Below are positions 17,574-26,502 of a DNA stretch of 64,000 nt, piece after piece. The notes below the pieces were generated by a model, which saw only the letters and a program-made list of their open reading frames with translations, was not told where the DNA came from and did no database searches. Location: positions 1-64,000 of the forward strand of contig NZ_LWQS01000046.1 of assembly GCF_001650695.1 (NCBI RefSeq), in the 5' to 3' direction. Positions within the stretch are counted from its first letter, which is position 1. Each line of letters opens with the position of its first letter. The position numbers and the translations under genes were made by a program. This DNA comes from Chloroflexus islandicus. Lineage in GTDB: Bacteria; Chloroflexota; Chloroflexia; Chloroflexales; Chloroflexaceae.

Positions 17574-19070
17574 CTAATCCGCATTATCGATCTGCGCTCG
17601 CTGCAAGGCGCCGCTGTAATCGATATACACGCTCTTCCACTCTGAGAAGACATCGAGCATGGTCGGGCCGGCTTCGCGGTGGCCGTTGCCGGTGGCTTTG
17701 ACGCCGCCGAAGGGTAGGTGAATCTCGGCGCCGATGGTGGGCGCGTTGATGTAGACAATGCCGGCTTGCAACGCTTGCATGGCGCGGAAAGCGGCGTTGA
17801 TGTCGCGGGTGTAGATCGCCGAGCTGAGGCCGTAGGCCACATCGTTAGCCACCGCCACCGCTTCATCGAGGCTATCCACCTCGAGCACGCTCAGCACCGG
17901 CCCGAAGATCTCTTCGCGGGCGATGCGCATCTGCGGCGTGACGTTGGTAAAGACGGTGGGCGCAATGAAGTGGCCGTAGTCGTAATCGCCGCCAGTGAGG
18001 CGGTAGCCGCCGCACAGCAGCGTTGCCCCCTCTTGCTTGCCGATTTCGATATAGTTGAGCACGCGCTGAACCTGCTTCTCGTTCACCAGCGGCCCCATCT
18101 CGGTGGCCGGATCGAGGCCGTTGCCGATCCGCAACGATTGGGCGCGGGCGACGATCCGATCCACCAGCTCTTTGGCCACTGCCCGGTGGACGATCAGGCG
18201 GCTGGTGGCGGTGCAGCGCTGGCCAGTGGTGCCAAACGCGGCCCACAACACCCCGTCGAGCGCCAGATCGAGATCGGCGTCGGGCATGACGATCAGCGGG
18301 TTCTTGCCACCCATCTCAAGGCTAACCCGCTTGATCCGGCGCGCACCGAGCTCGTACACGAGCCGGCCCGTCTCGGTGCTGCCGGTAAATGAAATTACCG
18401 GCACGTCAGGGTGCTCGACCAGCGGTTGGCCAGCTTTGGGGCCATAACCGGTGACAATGTTGACCACGCCGGGAGGCAAGCCTGCTTCCATCAGGCATTG
18501 CACTAAATTGTAGGTGCTGACCGAAGCGTCTTCCCCCGGCTTGATCACGACCGTGTTGCCGCAGACAATGGCTGGGAGCATCTTCCACGACGCGATCGCC
18601 ATAGGGAAGTTCCACGGCGTGATCAGGCCAACCACGCCAATTGGCTGGCGAATGCTCATCTGAAACTTGTTGGGCAGTTCGGATGGGGTAGTGACACCGT
18701 GCATGCGGCGGCCCTCGCTGCCGGCGTACTGGGCCATACCGATCGCTTCGACAATATCGCCGCCAGCCTCGAACAACGGCTTGCCCATCTCGCGGGTCAG
18801 GTCGCGGCTGTACTGCTCTTTGCGCGCTTGCAGCAGCTCGGCGGCGCGGAGCAGAATCTCGCCCCGCTTGGGTGCGGGCACTTTGCTCCACGTAGCAAAC
18901 GCCGCCTTGGCGGCTTCAACCGCCGCGTGAACATCGCGCTCATCGCTATCGGCGAACACCCCCACCACATCACGGGTATCGGCAGGATTGCGGCGCTCGA
19001 AGGTCTTGCCGCTCTGGGCGGGCACAAACTCGCCGCCGATAAGATTGTGAAAGATCCGCGGTGCGGACAT
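17574..19070 (-). CDS. NAD(P)-dependent aldehyde dehydrogenase
   Basis: Cytoplasmic dehydrogenase of 498 residues oxidising an aldehyde to its acid. Family landmarks: [11 protein letters not shown] and VIKPGE (cofactor binding), FTGSTETG, catalytic Glu in LEMGGKNP, catalytic Cys in [12 protein letters not shown], and EIFGPVLSV. The ATG at 19070 follows AAGGAGG; an upstream extension of the frame lacks conservation. Sequence style is close to semialdehyde or alpha-ketoglutaric-semialdehyde dehydrogenases, but the substrate cannot be fixed. Its promoter region is shared with the divergent phosphatase gene. A truncated duplicate of its 3' end lies about 0.8 kb away at 16771-16880. Confidence 0.92.
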   Translation of the reverse strand: MSAPRIFHNLIGGEFVPAQSGKTFERRNPADTRDVVGVFADSDERDVHAAVEAAKAAFATWSKVPAPKRGEILLRAAELLQARKEQYSRDLTREMGKPLFEAGGDIVEAIGMAQYAGSEGRRMHGVTTPSELPNKFQMSIRQPIGVVGLITPWNFPMAIASWKMLPAIVCGNTVVIKPGEDASVSTYNLVQCLMEAGLPPGVVNIVTGYGPKAGQPLVEHPDVPVISFTGSTETGRLVYELGARRIKRVSLEMGGKNPLIVMPDADLDLALDGVLWAAFGTTGQRCTATSRLIVHRAVAKELVDRIVARAQSLRIGNGLDPATEMGPLVNEKQVQRVLNYIEIGKQEGATLLCGGYRLTGGDYDYGHFIAPTVFTNVTPQMRIAREEIFGPVLSVLEVDSLDEAVAVANDVAYGLSSAIYTRDINAAFRAMQALQAGIVYINAPTIGAEIHLPFGGVKATGNGHREAGPTMLDVFSEWKSVYIDYSGALQRAQIDNAD

Positions 19071-19107
19071 CTTCGTCCTCCTTGTCTCAAGAACTGGTAA
19101 CGCTCTG

Positions 19108-19116
19108 ATTATAGCA
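19108..19116 (-). promoter_or_regulatory. Extended -10 promoter of the aldehyde dehydrogenase
   Basis: TGCTATAAT on the minus strand, a perfect extended -10, lies about 38 bp before the start codon at 19070. The same motif recurs before dnaE and related forms before mrp and two lipoprotein genes in this window. Confidence 0.55.
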
Positions 19117-19174
19117 CGGGGCAACTTGTGGTATGCTGTAACGGATATTGGGCGAACAAGAGGGGAAACGGGCA

Positions 19175-19936
19175 ATGGCAGAGTTAGAGATGCGGGTCGC
19201 GATTGCGAAAGTTCCCCGCGCCGGCGAGGTCGAGAGCGGTGATACCCTAGAGATGATCGAGCGTCCGGGGGGCGGGTTTTCGTTTGTGCTCGCCGATGGA
19301 CAGGGTAGCGGGCGCAGCGCCAAGACGCTGTCGCATCTGGTGGCCACCCGCGCAATTGCGCTGCTCAAAGATGGCGCTCGGGATGGAGCCGTTGCGCGCG
19401 CTGTCCACGATTACCTGTATACCTATCGAATGGGGCAGGCGGCGGCGACGCTCAATATCCTCTCGGTCGATTTTGCCGCGCACAAAATCTTGGTGACGCG
19501 CAATAATCCAGCGCCATTTTTCGCTATTACGCCGCAGGGATTGCGCAGCTTTAACGCGCCCTCGGCGCCGATCGGTTTGCAACCGCTCATCCGGCCCCAG
19601 ATCAGCGAATTGCCGGTAGCGGCCTACACGTATGTCGTCTTGTTTACCGATGGCCTGTTGCGGGCAGGTGAGCGGCGCGGCGAGGATTTGGGATTGCCGA
19701 ATTACCTTGCGGCATGGCCGGCGCGCGAGGGGCGCGATCCGCAGACGCTGGTTGATAGTGTGATGCAACGGGCGCTCGAACTTGATGATGGCCAACCGAG
19801 CGATGATATGAGCATCGTGGTGCTGGCGATCTTGCCGCGCAGCGATGCGCCGGGTCTGCGACGGCTAATGGTCAGTGCGCCGATCATCGCTACCGGCCAT
19901 TACGAACCGCCCGATGAGCCTGAGATCGAAGAATAA
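19175..19936 (+). CDS. SpoIIE/PP2C-type serine/threonine phosphatase
   Basis: A 253-residue soluble protein with a metal-dependent phosphatase fold covering almost its full length. Metal-ligand regions visible: [25 protein letters not shown] and the C-terminal [10 protein letters not shown]. Such enzymes dephosphorylate anti-sigma antagonists or other Ser/Thr targets. No kinase, STAS or sigma gene is adjacent, though STAS proteins occur at 2.6-6.0 kb. I chose the ATG at 19175, after GAGGGGAAA; the frame opens with TTG at 19148. It is followed 15 bp later by the LCP gene, suggesting one envelope-linked operon (19175-22698). Confidence 0.85.
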   Translation: MAELEMRVAIAKVPRAGEVESGDTLEMIERPGGGFSFVLADGQGSGRSAKTLSHLVATRAIALLKDGARDGAVARAVHDYLYTYRMGQAAATLNILSVDFAAHKILVTRNNPAPFFAITPQGLRSFNAPSAPIGLQPLIRPQISELPVAAYTYVVLFTDGLLRAGERRGEDLGLPNYLAAWPAREGRDPQTLVDSVMQRALELDDGQPSDDMSIVVLAILPRSDAPGLRRLMVSAPIIATGHYEPPDEPEIEE

Positions 19937-19951
19937 CAGGGTGCGGCGGCG

Positions 19952-21340
19952 ATGGATTGGCAGGATCATGAGCGGCGACAGCCACGGGTGAGCGCGCGCG
20001 AACGGGTGGCTGCACTGCGCGCGCAACGGCAGCAGCGCTGGCGGCGCTTTTTGACGTTTGGCGGCTTGGCGCTGGCAGTACTGGTAACAGTGTGGGGCGT
20101 GGGGTGGCTGTGGAACACCTTCGCCGCCAGTATGCGCCTGAGCGATCCGCGTCCGGCGAGCGGCGGGTCGGCGCCGGCGAATACTGTCTTTCGCCAGCCA
20201 TTCACCGTCTTGCTGCTCGGTGTTGACCAGCGCGACGATGGCGCTGAAGGGGTGCGCAGCGACACGCTGATCTTGGCTTATGTCAATCCAAATGAACGCT
20301 GGGTCAGCCTACTCTCGATCCCGCGTGATACGGTGGCCGTGATCCGCGGGCTTGGCGAGCAGAAGATCAATGCAGCGTATAGTTATGGCTACCTCCATGC
20401 CGCCGACCTGTACGGGCGCGGGGTTGATCCAGCGGCGGCGGGGGCGGCGCTTGCCGCCGAGACGGTGGCAACCTTGCTCAATCTGCCGGTCGATTATGTC
20501 GCCCAAATCGATTTTGCCGGCTTCGAGCGACTGATCGATGCGATCGGCGGCGTGATCATCGAGGTACCCTCCCCCTTGCTCGACAGCAGTTTTCCGACTG
20601 CTGATTACGGGTACGAGCGCATTTTCATTCCTGCCGGCTTGCAAGTGCTCGACGGCGCGACAGCGTTGCGCTACGCCCGCTCGCGCCATGGTTCGAGCGA
20701 TTTTGACCGCGCCCGCCGCCAGCAGGCGCTGGTGCGCGCGGCCCTAACGACGGTACGCTCGCGCGGCCTGCTTGATCAGGCCAGTGCTGTCTCAGCTTTG
20801 CTGGCCGAAGCGCGGCGCAGCATCAAGACGACATTGCCAATTGACGATCCAGCGGCGTTGCGCGAGTTGATTGCGCTGGCCCAATCGCTCGATCCTGACC
20901 GGATCGCAACTTTCAGCATCAACCCGCGTGAGGTGGCAGTGGTGGCCGAAATCGGCTCAGACATCTACTGGAACCGGCGCGACTTGGCGGCATTGGTCGA
21001 GCGAGTGCGAGCCGGGCCGCGCATCGATCGCGAACAAGCGACGGTGCAGGTGCTGAACGGGACGCCGGTGAACGGGTTGGCGGCACGGGTCAGCCGGGCG
21101 CTGGATAATGCTGGCTTCCGCACCTTGCCGCCCGCCAACGCCGAACGCCGCGAGACGACGATCATTATCGATTATGCCGGCAAACCGGCGGCGCTCGCCC
21201 GCTTGGCCGCTCATTTGGGGTTGCCGGCGACGCAGGTGTTTGCCACCCCGCCGGCTGATGCGCCGCCCCAACCGCTGGGGGCCGATATTGTCTTGCTGTT
21301 GGGGCGCGATTACAATCCGGCGTGGGCCTTGGCGCCGTGA
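19952..21340 (+). CDS. LytR-CpsA-Psr (LCP) family wall-polymer transferase
   Basis: A 462-residue membrane-anchored enzyme. A basic cytoplasmic N-terminus, one membrane helix (about 38-60), an LCP domain (about 85-260) and a C-terminal LytR_C domain (about 345-455). Landmarks: LLLGVDQRD, SDTLILAYVN, SIPRDT and ALRYARSRHGSSDFDRARRQ, containing the conserved Arg and Asp residues that hold the polyprenyl pyrophosphate. LCP enzymes transfer glycopolymers from lipid carriers to the cell surface. The gene sits between a PP2C-type phosphatase and a LysM protein, consistent with cell-envelope work. Confidence 0.9.
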   Translation: MDWQDHERRQPRVSARERVAALRAQRQQRWRRFLTFGGLALAVLVTVWGVGWLWNTFAASMRLSDPRPASGGSAPANTVFRQPFTVLLLGVDQRDDGAEGVRSDTLILAYVNPNERWVSLLSIPRDTVAVIRGLGEQKINAAYSYGYLHAADLYGRGVDPAAAGAALAAETVATLLNLPVDYVAQIDFAGFERLIDAIGGVIIEVPSPLLDSSFPTADYGYERIFIPAGLQVLDGATALRYARSRHGSSDFDRARRQQALVRAALTTVRSRGLLDQASAVSALLAEARRSIKTTLPIDDPAALRELIALAQSLDPDRIATFSINPREVAVVAEIGSDIYWNRRDLAALVERVRAGPRIDREQATVQVLNGTPVNGLAARVSRALDNAGFRTLPPANAERRETTIIIDYAGKPAALARLAAHLGLPATQVFATPPADAPPQPLGADIVLLLGRDYNPAWALAP

Positions 21341-21430
21341 TAGCGATATTGCGCCGGGATAGGGCATGCCATTCAGGGCAATGAATGCTTGAGCGCCGCA
21401 CAGCCGTGCGGCTCTACGGGGATATACGGA

Positions 21431-22033
21431 ATGGTGGTATCGGAAACAATGCTGTGGTTGTTATTGGCGCTGGCTTTTGTTTTGCCTCCAATCGGCGCCA
21501 TCATCCTGCGCCTGCTGCAAAACCGCATCGGCAGCACTGGAGTGGCGGCAGGGGCAGGCTTGCTGTTGCTCATCGCGGCGGTGGCACTGCTGACCATTGC
21601 CCGTTCGGCGTTGCCGCCGTTGCGGATCGGCGATCTGACCTTGCTGCCGGCGTGGTCGCCGCCGGTCGCTGAGGCAGTTGACACTGAAGAAGCGCCGGAG
21701 CTGCCCACCGTTACCCCGTCGCCGGCGTTGCCAACCTTGACCCCGCGGCCAACGCTGACCCCAACCCTGACGGCGACACCAGAGCCAACAGCAACGCCGG
21801 AACCGACGCCAACGCCGGAGCCAACACCAACACTGGAACCAACCCCGGAACCGACCCCAACGCCGGAACCTCCTGCCGCCGGGCCGCGCCGTTATACCGT
21901 GCAGGCGGGCGACACCCTCCGCACGATTGCCGAACAGTTTGGGGTTACAATTGAAGCGATCTTGCAGGCGAATAATCTGACCCCGGCGCAAGGCGATAAC
22001 CTGCGCGTCGGGCAAGAACTGGTGATTCCATGA
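21431..22033 (+). CDS. LysM-domain membrane protein with Pro/Thr-rich linker
   Basis: A 200-residue protein: two N-terminal hydrophobic helices (about 7-28 and 40-60), a low-complexity linker of PTPTPEP-type repeats (about 95-150) and one C-terminal LysM domain (about 153-198; YTVQAGDTLRTIAEQFGV...VGQELVIP). LysM binds peptidoglycan-type glycans, and the linker would reach from membrane to wall. The ATG at 21431 is preferred over the TTG at 21389, which would run through a palindromic repeat (GCCGCACAGCCGTGCGGC). The stop overlaps the next start by 4 bp (ATGA), so translation of the esterase is probably coupled. Confidence 0.85.
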   Translation: MVVSETMLWLLLALAFVLPPIGAIILRLLQNRIGSTGVAAGAGLLLLIAAVALLTIARSALPPLRIGDLTLLPAWSPPVAEAVDTEEAPELPTVTPSPALPTLTPRPTLTPTLTATPEPTATPEPTPTPEPTPTLEPTPEPTPTPEPPAAGPRRYTVQAGDTLRTIAEQFGVTIEAILQANNLTPAQGDNLRVGQELVIP

Positions 22034-22698
22034 CCACAATTCGCACCGTTGAACGGCGCCCGCTGGTTGAGGCCGGGCCGGCGCCTTTGTTGCTGATGTT
22101 ACACGGGTTTGGCAGCCACGAACGCGATCTGTTTGAGCTGGCCGATCTGATCGACGACCGGATGCACATTGTCAGCGCACGCGCTCCCATTGCGTTGCCG
22201 TGGGGCGGGTTTGCGTGGTACGAACTGAGCGGCGCTCCGGGCCGGCTGATTCCCGATCCAGTGGGGCGGGCGCGAGCGGTGGATCTGTTGATCAAATTTG
22301 TCAGCGAATTGCCGGGCCGGATTGGCACCGATCCACGGCGCACCTATCTGTTTGGCTTCAGCCAAGGCGCGATCCTCAGTCTGGCGTTGGCATGGCGCAT
22401 TCCCGAAAAGCTGGCCGGCGTGATTGCAGCCAACGGCTACCTCGATCCGGCCTTGGCAACTGATCCGCCAGCGGCGGGGTTGGCCCGGTTGCCGATCTTG
22501 CAACTGCACGGCAGCTACGATGATGTCATCCCGGTCGAACAGGCCCGCGCCACCCGTGATCTGTTGGCCCAACACGCACCGCGCCATCATTACCACGAAG
22601 ACCCAGTCGGGCACAGCCTCCATCCGAACGGGTTGAACCTGATGCAGCGCTGGCTGGCCGAGCAGCTCGACGGCCCGCCACCGCACGGTGATGGGTAA
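22030..22698 (+). CDS. Alpha/beta-hydrolase of the carboxylesterase/phospholipase family
   Basis: A 222-residue cytoplasmic serine hydrolase. The oxyanion region LMLHGFGSHERD, nucleophile elbow GFSQGA, acid in HGSYDDVIP and His in VGHSL form a complete catalytic triad, and length fits the YpfH/EstB-type esterases. The natural substrate is unknown. It overlaps the LysM gene by 4 bp as the last gene of the 19175-22698 cluster and is followed by a large repeat block. Confidence 0.88.
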   Translation: MTTIRTVERRPLVEAGPAPLLLMLHGFGSHERDLFELADLIDDRMHIVSARAPIALPWGGFAWYELSGAPGRLIPDPVGRARAVDLLIKFVSELPGRIGTDPRRTYLFGFSQGAILSLALAWRIPEKLAGVIAANGYLDPALATDPPAAGLARLPILQLHGSYDDVIPVEQARATRDLLAQHAPRHHYHEDPVGHSLHPNGLNLMQRWLAEQLDGPPPHGDG

Positions 22699-23405
22699 CA
22701 GGTAGGCCTTCCGCACTCCTCCTGTCATTGCGAGCCGCGCGCAGCGCGGCGAAGCCATACCCCGCGAGCACGGGAGATATGTGCTCAGGCATACCTTCCG
22801 CGCTCCTCCTGTCATTGCGAGCCGCCGCAGGCGGCGAAGCAATCTCCCGCGAGCACGGGAGACACCCTCTCAGGTATATGTATCGCTGAAGCGGGAGATT
22901 GCTTCGGTCGGGCGGCCCCGCGCGACGCGGGGCCGCCGCTCCCTCACCATGACAATGGGGGGCGGGCGATTGCTGCGGGGGCCGCCGCTCCCTCGCAATG
23001 ACAATGGGGTGCAGGCGATTGCTGCGGGGGCCGCCGCTCCCTCACTATGATTATCGGGATAGGGGAGAAACCCGCGCAGGCATACCTTCCGCACTCCTCC
23101 TGTCATTGCGAGCCGCGCGCAGCGCGGCGAAGCAATCCCCCGCGAGCACGGGAGATATGTACTCAGGCATCTCGTTCGCTGAAGCGGGAGATTGCTTCGG
23201 TCGGGCGGCCCCGCGCTATGCGGGGGCCGCCGCTCCCTCGCCATGACAATGGGGGGCGGGCGATTGCTGCGGGGACCGCCGCTCCCTCGCCATGACAATG
23301 GGGGGCGGGCGATTGCTGTGGGGACCGCCGCTCCCTCGCCATGACAATGGGGGGCTGGGCAATTGTTGCGAGGGCCGCCGCTCCCTCGCAATGACAGACG
23401 AGAGT
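22699..23405. repeat. Large nested repeat block with 50-bp tandem units
   Basis: Non-coding, about 700 bp. A unit starting CCTTCCGCACTCCTCCTGTC (about 22709) recurs at about 23087, so the block is itself an imperfect duplication. Within it the TGTCATTGCGAGCC...GGCGAAGC element occurs three times, and tandem ~50-bp units (CCGCCGCTCCCTCGCCATGAC...GGGCGATTGCTG) run about 22931-23052 and 23226-23395. The units follow each other with no unique spacers. Confidence 0.85.
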
Positions 23406-23501
23406 GTGTAGTTCCGCGCCGCAGCGCCTTGCCGTATGGTATACATGAGCAATGCCAGCACCCTGCTCGGCAAGACCTTTGCGTACCATCTGAGGTATTC
23501 C

Positions 23502-24194
23502 ATGGCGGTTGATCTCACACGCTGCGCCAGTTGCGGGCAGCCGTTAACCAATGGCTACTACGTCTTAATTGACCGGCCTGACCGGTTTTGCCCGCAGTGC
23601 ATCGCGACCCGGCCAAGGTGCGACACCTGCGGCGCGCCGCTCGGTAATCGTTTTTGGAATTTGCACGATGGCCGGCGGCAGTGCGATGCTTGCCATGCGG
23701 TTGCGATCTACGATCCGGCGCAGGCGCAGCAGCTCTTTCAGCAGACGGCTAGTATGCTGGCCGAGGGCATGGGGTTGCGGTTGAATGTCGGCGTGGCCTT
23801 CCGGCTGGTCGATGCACCCACCATGGCCCAGCTCCGTGACCCGCAGTTGCCCGGTCTGAACACGCTTGGTCTTTACCAGCGCCGGAACCATATTCGCGTG
23901 ATCTATCTGCTCTATGGCTTGCCGTTGCTGGTGTTCCGCATCACGGCAGCTCACGAATACGCGCACGCTTGGCAAACCGAGCAATGCCCGTTACTGCACG
24001 ACGAGTTTTTGCGCGAGGGGCATGCCGAATGGGTGGCTTACCGGCACCTGTTGCAACTTGGCAGCCAAAAGGCGGCGGCACGCATGCTTGATGAAAACCA
24101 TCCGTATTACCATCCGCTGCGCCACATGCTTGAGCTGGAAGCACAGTTGGGCGTGGCGGGGGTGAATGCTTATTTGAAGCGGATCGAGCAGTGA
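23502..24194 (+). CDS. LIM-like zinc-finger/DA1-like metallopeptidase
   Basis: A 230-residue cytoplasmic protein. The N-terminal 70 residues hold paired CxxC zinc knuckles (CASCGQ, CPQC, CDTCGA, CDACH), resembling one or two LIM-type modules. The C-terminal part has HEYAHAWQ, an HExxH zinc-peptidase motif, and the downstream third-ligand region REGHAEWVAY. This order matches DA1-type ubiquitin-related peptidases of plants; the bacterial versions have no settled role. The ATG at 23502 has GAGG 7 bp upstream; the frame opens at 23436 but nothing conserved precedes the first zinc knuckle. Its stop codon is built into a terminator hairpin. Confidence 0.78.
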   Translation: MAVDLTRCASCGQPLTNGYYVLIDRPDRFCPQCIATRPRCDTCGAPLGNRFWNLHDGRRQCDACHAVAIYDPAQAQQLFQQTASMLAEGMGLRLNVGVAFRLVDAPTMAQLRDPQLPGLNTLGLYQRRNHIRVIYLLYGLPLLVFRITAAHEYAHAWQTEQCPLLHDEFLREGHAEWVAYRHLLQLGSQKAAARMLDENHPYYHPLRHMLELEAQLGVAGVNAYLKRIEQ

Positions 24195-24214
24195 TGGCAT
24201 ACAATATGCCATCA
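24192..24214 (+). terminator. Terminator hairpin containing the stop codon
   Basis: A perfect 9-bp stem, TGATGGCAT and ATGCCATCA, around ACAAT. The TGA stop of the DA1-like gene is the first three bases of the stem. It separates that gene from the mannosyltransferase-like gene 24 bp on; no T-run follows, so partial read-through is possible. Confidence 0.55.
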
Positions 24215-24237
24215 TTCGCTCGCTAGCGGGTTATTCT

Positions 24238-25344
24238 ATGCAGATCTGGTGGCTCGATCCCTTTCACGGCGGTTCGCATGCGGCAGTTGCTAGCGGCTAC
24301 GCCGCGCACAGCGCGCACCGGGTGACTCTGATCACGCTGAGCCAAGCCGGTGGCTGGCGCTGGCGCATGCGCGGCGGGGCGGTGACGTTGGCCCGGCAGG
24401 TGGCCGAGCGGCACGATACGCCCGATCTGATCGTGACCACCGATATGCTCGATGTGGCTGCCTTTCGAGCCTTGACCCAGCGCCAATTGGGTCAAGTACC
24501 GTTGGCCGTCTACTTTCACGAAAATCAGTTGACCTACCCGCTGCCGCCGGGTCGCAAACGCGACTACACGTTTGCGTGGATCAACTTCACCAGCGCGCTG
24601 GTCGCCGATGCGGTGATCTTCAATTCTGCGTTTCACCGCCGTGACTTTTTGGCAGCGCTGCCAGCTATGTTGCAGCGCTATCACGACTATCATGAATTGC
24701 AGACGGTTGAACAGATTGCGGCCAAAGCGCAGGTCTTGCCACCCGGTCTCGATCTGCCGCCGCTGCCGCCGCGCCCGCCGCGCAATTCCGCTGCGCCGCC
24801 GGTGATTCTGTGGAATGCGCGGTGGGAGTACGACAAACAACCGCAGGTGGTGATGGCGGCGTTGGAATATCTGGCGGCGCAGGGGATTAACTTCCGTCTG
24901 ATTGTGACCGGCGAGCACATTGACCCGACCATGCCTGATCTGGTGGCAGCGCGCGAACGGTGGCAGGCGCAGACGATCCATTGGGGCTATGCCGCCAGCC
25001 GTGCGGCTTATCTCCAATTGTTGCAACAGGCTGACATTGTGGTCTCGGCGGCGATCCAAGAGTATTTCGGAATTGCGATTGTCGAGGCGATGGCGTGCGG
25101 CTGCATCCCGCTCTTGCCGGCGCGGCTCAACTATCCCGATTTGATCCCGCCGGCATGGCAGGGCGATTGCTTGTACGCTACCGATGACGACTTGCCGGCT
25201 GCGCTCGCCCGGCTGATTGCCAAGCTGCCGGAGCTGCGCCAACGCGATTGGCCGGCGCTGGCCGCGCCGTACCGCTGGGAAACGCTAGCGCCGCGCTATG
25301 ATGCGGTGTTGGGCGAGATCGGTGCTGGAAAGGGGTTGCGTTGA
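24238..25344 (+). CDS. Queuosine-tRNA mannosyltransferase-like glycosyltransferase
   Basis: A 368-residue cytoplasmic GT-B glycosyltransferase of the GTDC1/DUF3524 type. The N-terminal WWLDPFHGGSH, the YFHENQLTYP block and DYTFAWINFTSALVADAV are hallmark stretches of this family; the C-terminal half has a nucleotide-sugar site (IQEYFGIAIVEAMACGCIPLLP). In vertebrates the family member QTMAN adds mannose to queuosine in the anticodon of tRNA-Asp. The same role here is inferred from family only. The ribosome site is weak. No queuosine biosynthesis gene is in the window. Confidence 0.85.
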   Translation: MQIWWLDPFHGGSHAAVASGYAAHSAHRVTLITLSQAGGWRWRMRGGAVTLARQVAERHDTPDLIVTTDMLDVAAFRALTQRQLGQVPLAVYFHENQLTYPLPPGRKRDYTFAWINFTSALVADAVIFNSAFHRRDFLAALPAMLQRYHDYHELQTVEQIAAKAQVLPPGLDLPPLPPRPPRNSAAPPVILWNARWEYDKQPQVVMAALEYLAAQGINFRLIVTGEHIDPTMPDLVAARERWQAQTIHWGYAASRAAYLQLLQQADIVVSAAIQEYFGIAIVEAMACGCIPLLPARLNYPDLIPPAWQGDCLYATDDDLPAALARLIAKLPELRQRDWPALAAPYRWETLAPRYDAVLGEIGAGKGLR

Positions 25345-25735
25345 CTTGGGTTGATGGAAGATTGTGGCAGGATCGTAGTGACAGTGAGCGAACTCTGTGC
25401 GGCAGTATGACTGCCGCACGCCAGAGGGGCATACCATCGTGTGCAGTGGTGCGGGAGATTGCTTTGAGGCTATACCCGCGTAAGGATAACGGTACTCGCA
25501 CCAGCGCCTCGCTGTCATTGCGAGCTGCGCGGGGCATTGGCCCCGCGCGGCGAAGCAATCCCCTCCTTCAGCGCTATCTCTGCCTGCACGGGAAGATACA
25601 GACCGGCAACGTACCGAAAAGCGTTAAGAGTTCGCCGTTGGGCAAGCCGCAGCGCAGCATCGTTCACGGTAGCGCGGGGAACCTTACGCATAACAAACGT
25701 GCGGCAGTGTGACTGCCGCACTCCAGAGAGGCAAG
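25345..25735. repeat. Repeat-rich spacer
   Basis: No gene seen. It holds two copies of a hairpin element, GTGCGGCAGT/ACTGCCGCAC (25397-25419 and 25699-25721, perfect 10-bp stems, 3-nt loops, each followed by CCAGAG), and one TGTCATTGCGAGC...GCGGCGAAGCAATC element (about 25515-25560) whose centre is a strong GGGGC/GCCCC hairpin. GCTACAAT at about 25737 may be a -10 for the next gene. Confidence 0.7.
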
Positions 25736-25829
25736 CGCGCTACAATCAGGAATACAGCTCAACCGCTTACCCCAACGGGAGAGGTTGGGAGGGAGACAGA
25801 ATGGGTACCAACCAGAAAGAGGTAACTTC

Positions 25830-26333
25830 ATGCGACACGAAGATCAGGTGGCGCTGCGCAAGCTGATTGACGAGAACCATACCGCCGCGCTCGGTACGGT
25901 CACTTCCGATGGGGCGCCGTTTGTTTCGTATGTGTTGTACGCCGTCGAACGGCGCGATGGGCATCCGCCAACTCTCTTGCTGCTGCTCAGCCGGTTGGCG
26001 GCGCACACCGGCCATCTACTGGTCGAACCGCGCATCTCGCTGTTGATCACGGCGGCGCCGGCCAGCGTCGCCGATCCGCAGGCGCTGGCGCGGGTGACGT
26101 TGCAAGGCGCGGCCCAGCCGATCGGGCGCGATGCGCCTGATTATCCGGCGGCGCAGGCAAGCTATCTGGGCCAACTACCCGGCCAGCAACATCTCTTTGC
26201 CTTGCCTGATTTCACCCTGTTTCGAGTTGAGCTGCGTGAAGCGCGGTATGTAGGCGGTTTTGGCCGCGCCTTTACGCTCGACGCGGCTAAGCTGGCGGCA
26301 GCGTTGGCGGTGAGTGTCGCGAACCCGGCGTAA
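25830..26333 (+). CDS. Pyridoxamine-phosphate-oxidase-like flavin-binding protein
   Basis: A 167-residue split-barrel protein of the PNPOx/HugZ-like superfamily: opening LIDENHTAALGTVTSDGAPF, the HTGHLLVEPRISLLI stretch and DFTLFRVELREARYVGGFGRA, the last typical of heme-utilisation (HugZ-type) members. Such proteins bind FMN, F420 or heme. The ATG at 25830 has AGAGGT 6 bp upstream; 15 upstream residues of open frame were left out. It precedes the phosphatase/DUF3090/SCO1664 cassette on the same strand but with a 170-bp gap, so co-transcription is uncertain. Confidence 0.8.
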   Translation: MRHEDQVALRKLIDENHTAALGTVTSDGAPFVSYVLYAVERRDGHPPTLLLLLSRLAAHTGHLLVEPRISLLITAAPASVADPQALARVTLQGAAQPIGRDAPDYPAAQASYLGQLPGQQHLFALPDFTLFRVELREARYVGGFGRAFTLDAAKLAAALAVSVANPA

Positions 26334-26368
26334 CGGGCGATCATCAGGGCGTATCCGTGGTATCATGG

Positions 26369-26494
26369 ATGGAGCAGGCAGAGATCAACAGCGGGCCGTA
26401 CCACCATATTGCAATGGCATCAGCGACGATGCAAGCCGCTGGGGGCAAGCTGACTATGGCCACGATGCTGTTCGATATCATTGAAAGACTATAG
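26369..26494 (+). CDS. Possible 41-residue leader or small protein
   Basis: A short open frame starting MEQAEINSGPYHH and ending LFDIIERL, ending 8 bp before the phosphatase GTG start and in a different frame from it. There is no good ribosome site and I recognise no family. It could be a leader peptide, a small protein or chance; conservation in relatives is the only test. Confidence 0.2.
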   Translation: MEQAEINSGPYHHIAMASATMQAAGGKLTMATMLFDIIERL

Positions 26495-26502
26495 GTGCAG
26501 TT

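Noticed and set aside
22931-23395. Regular ~50-bp repeats resembling a CRISPR array
   Set aside because: Units are contiguous with no unique spacers, are imperfect and have no cas genes nearby.
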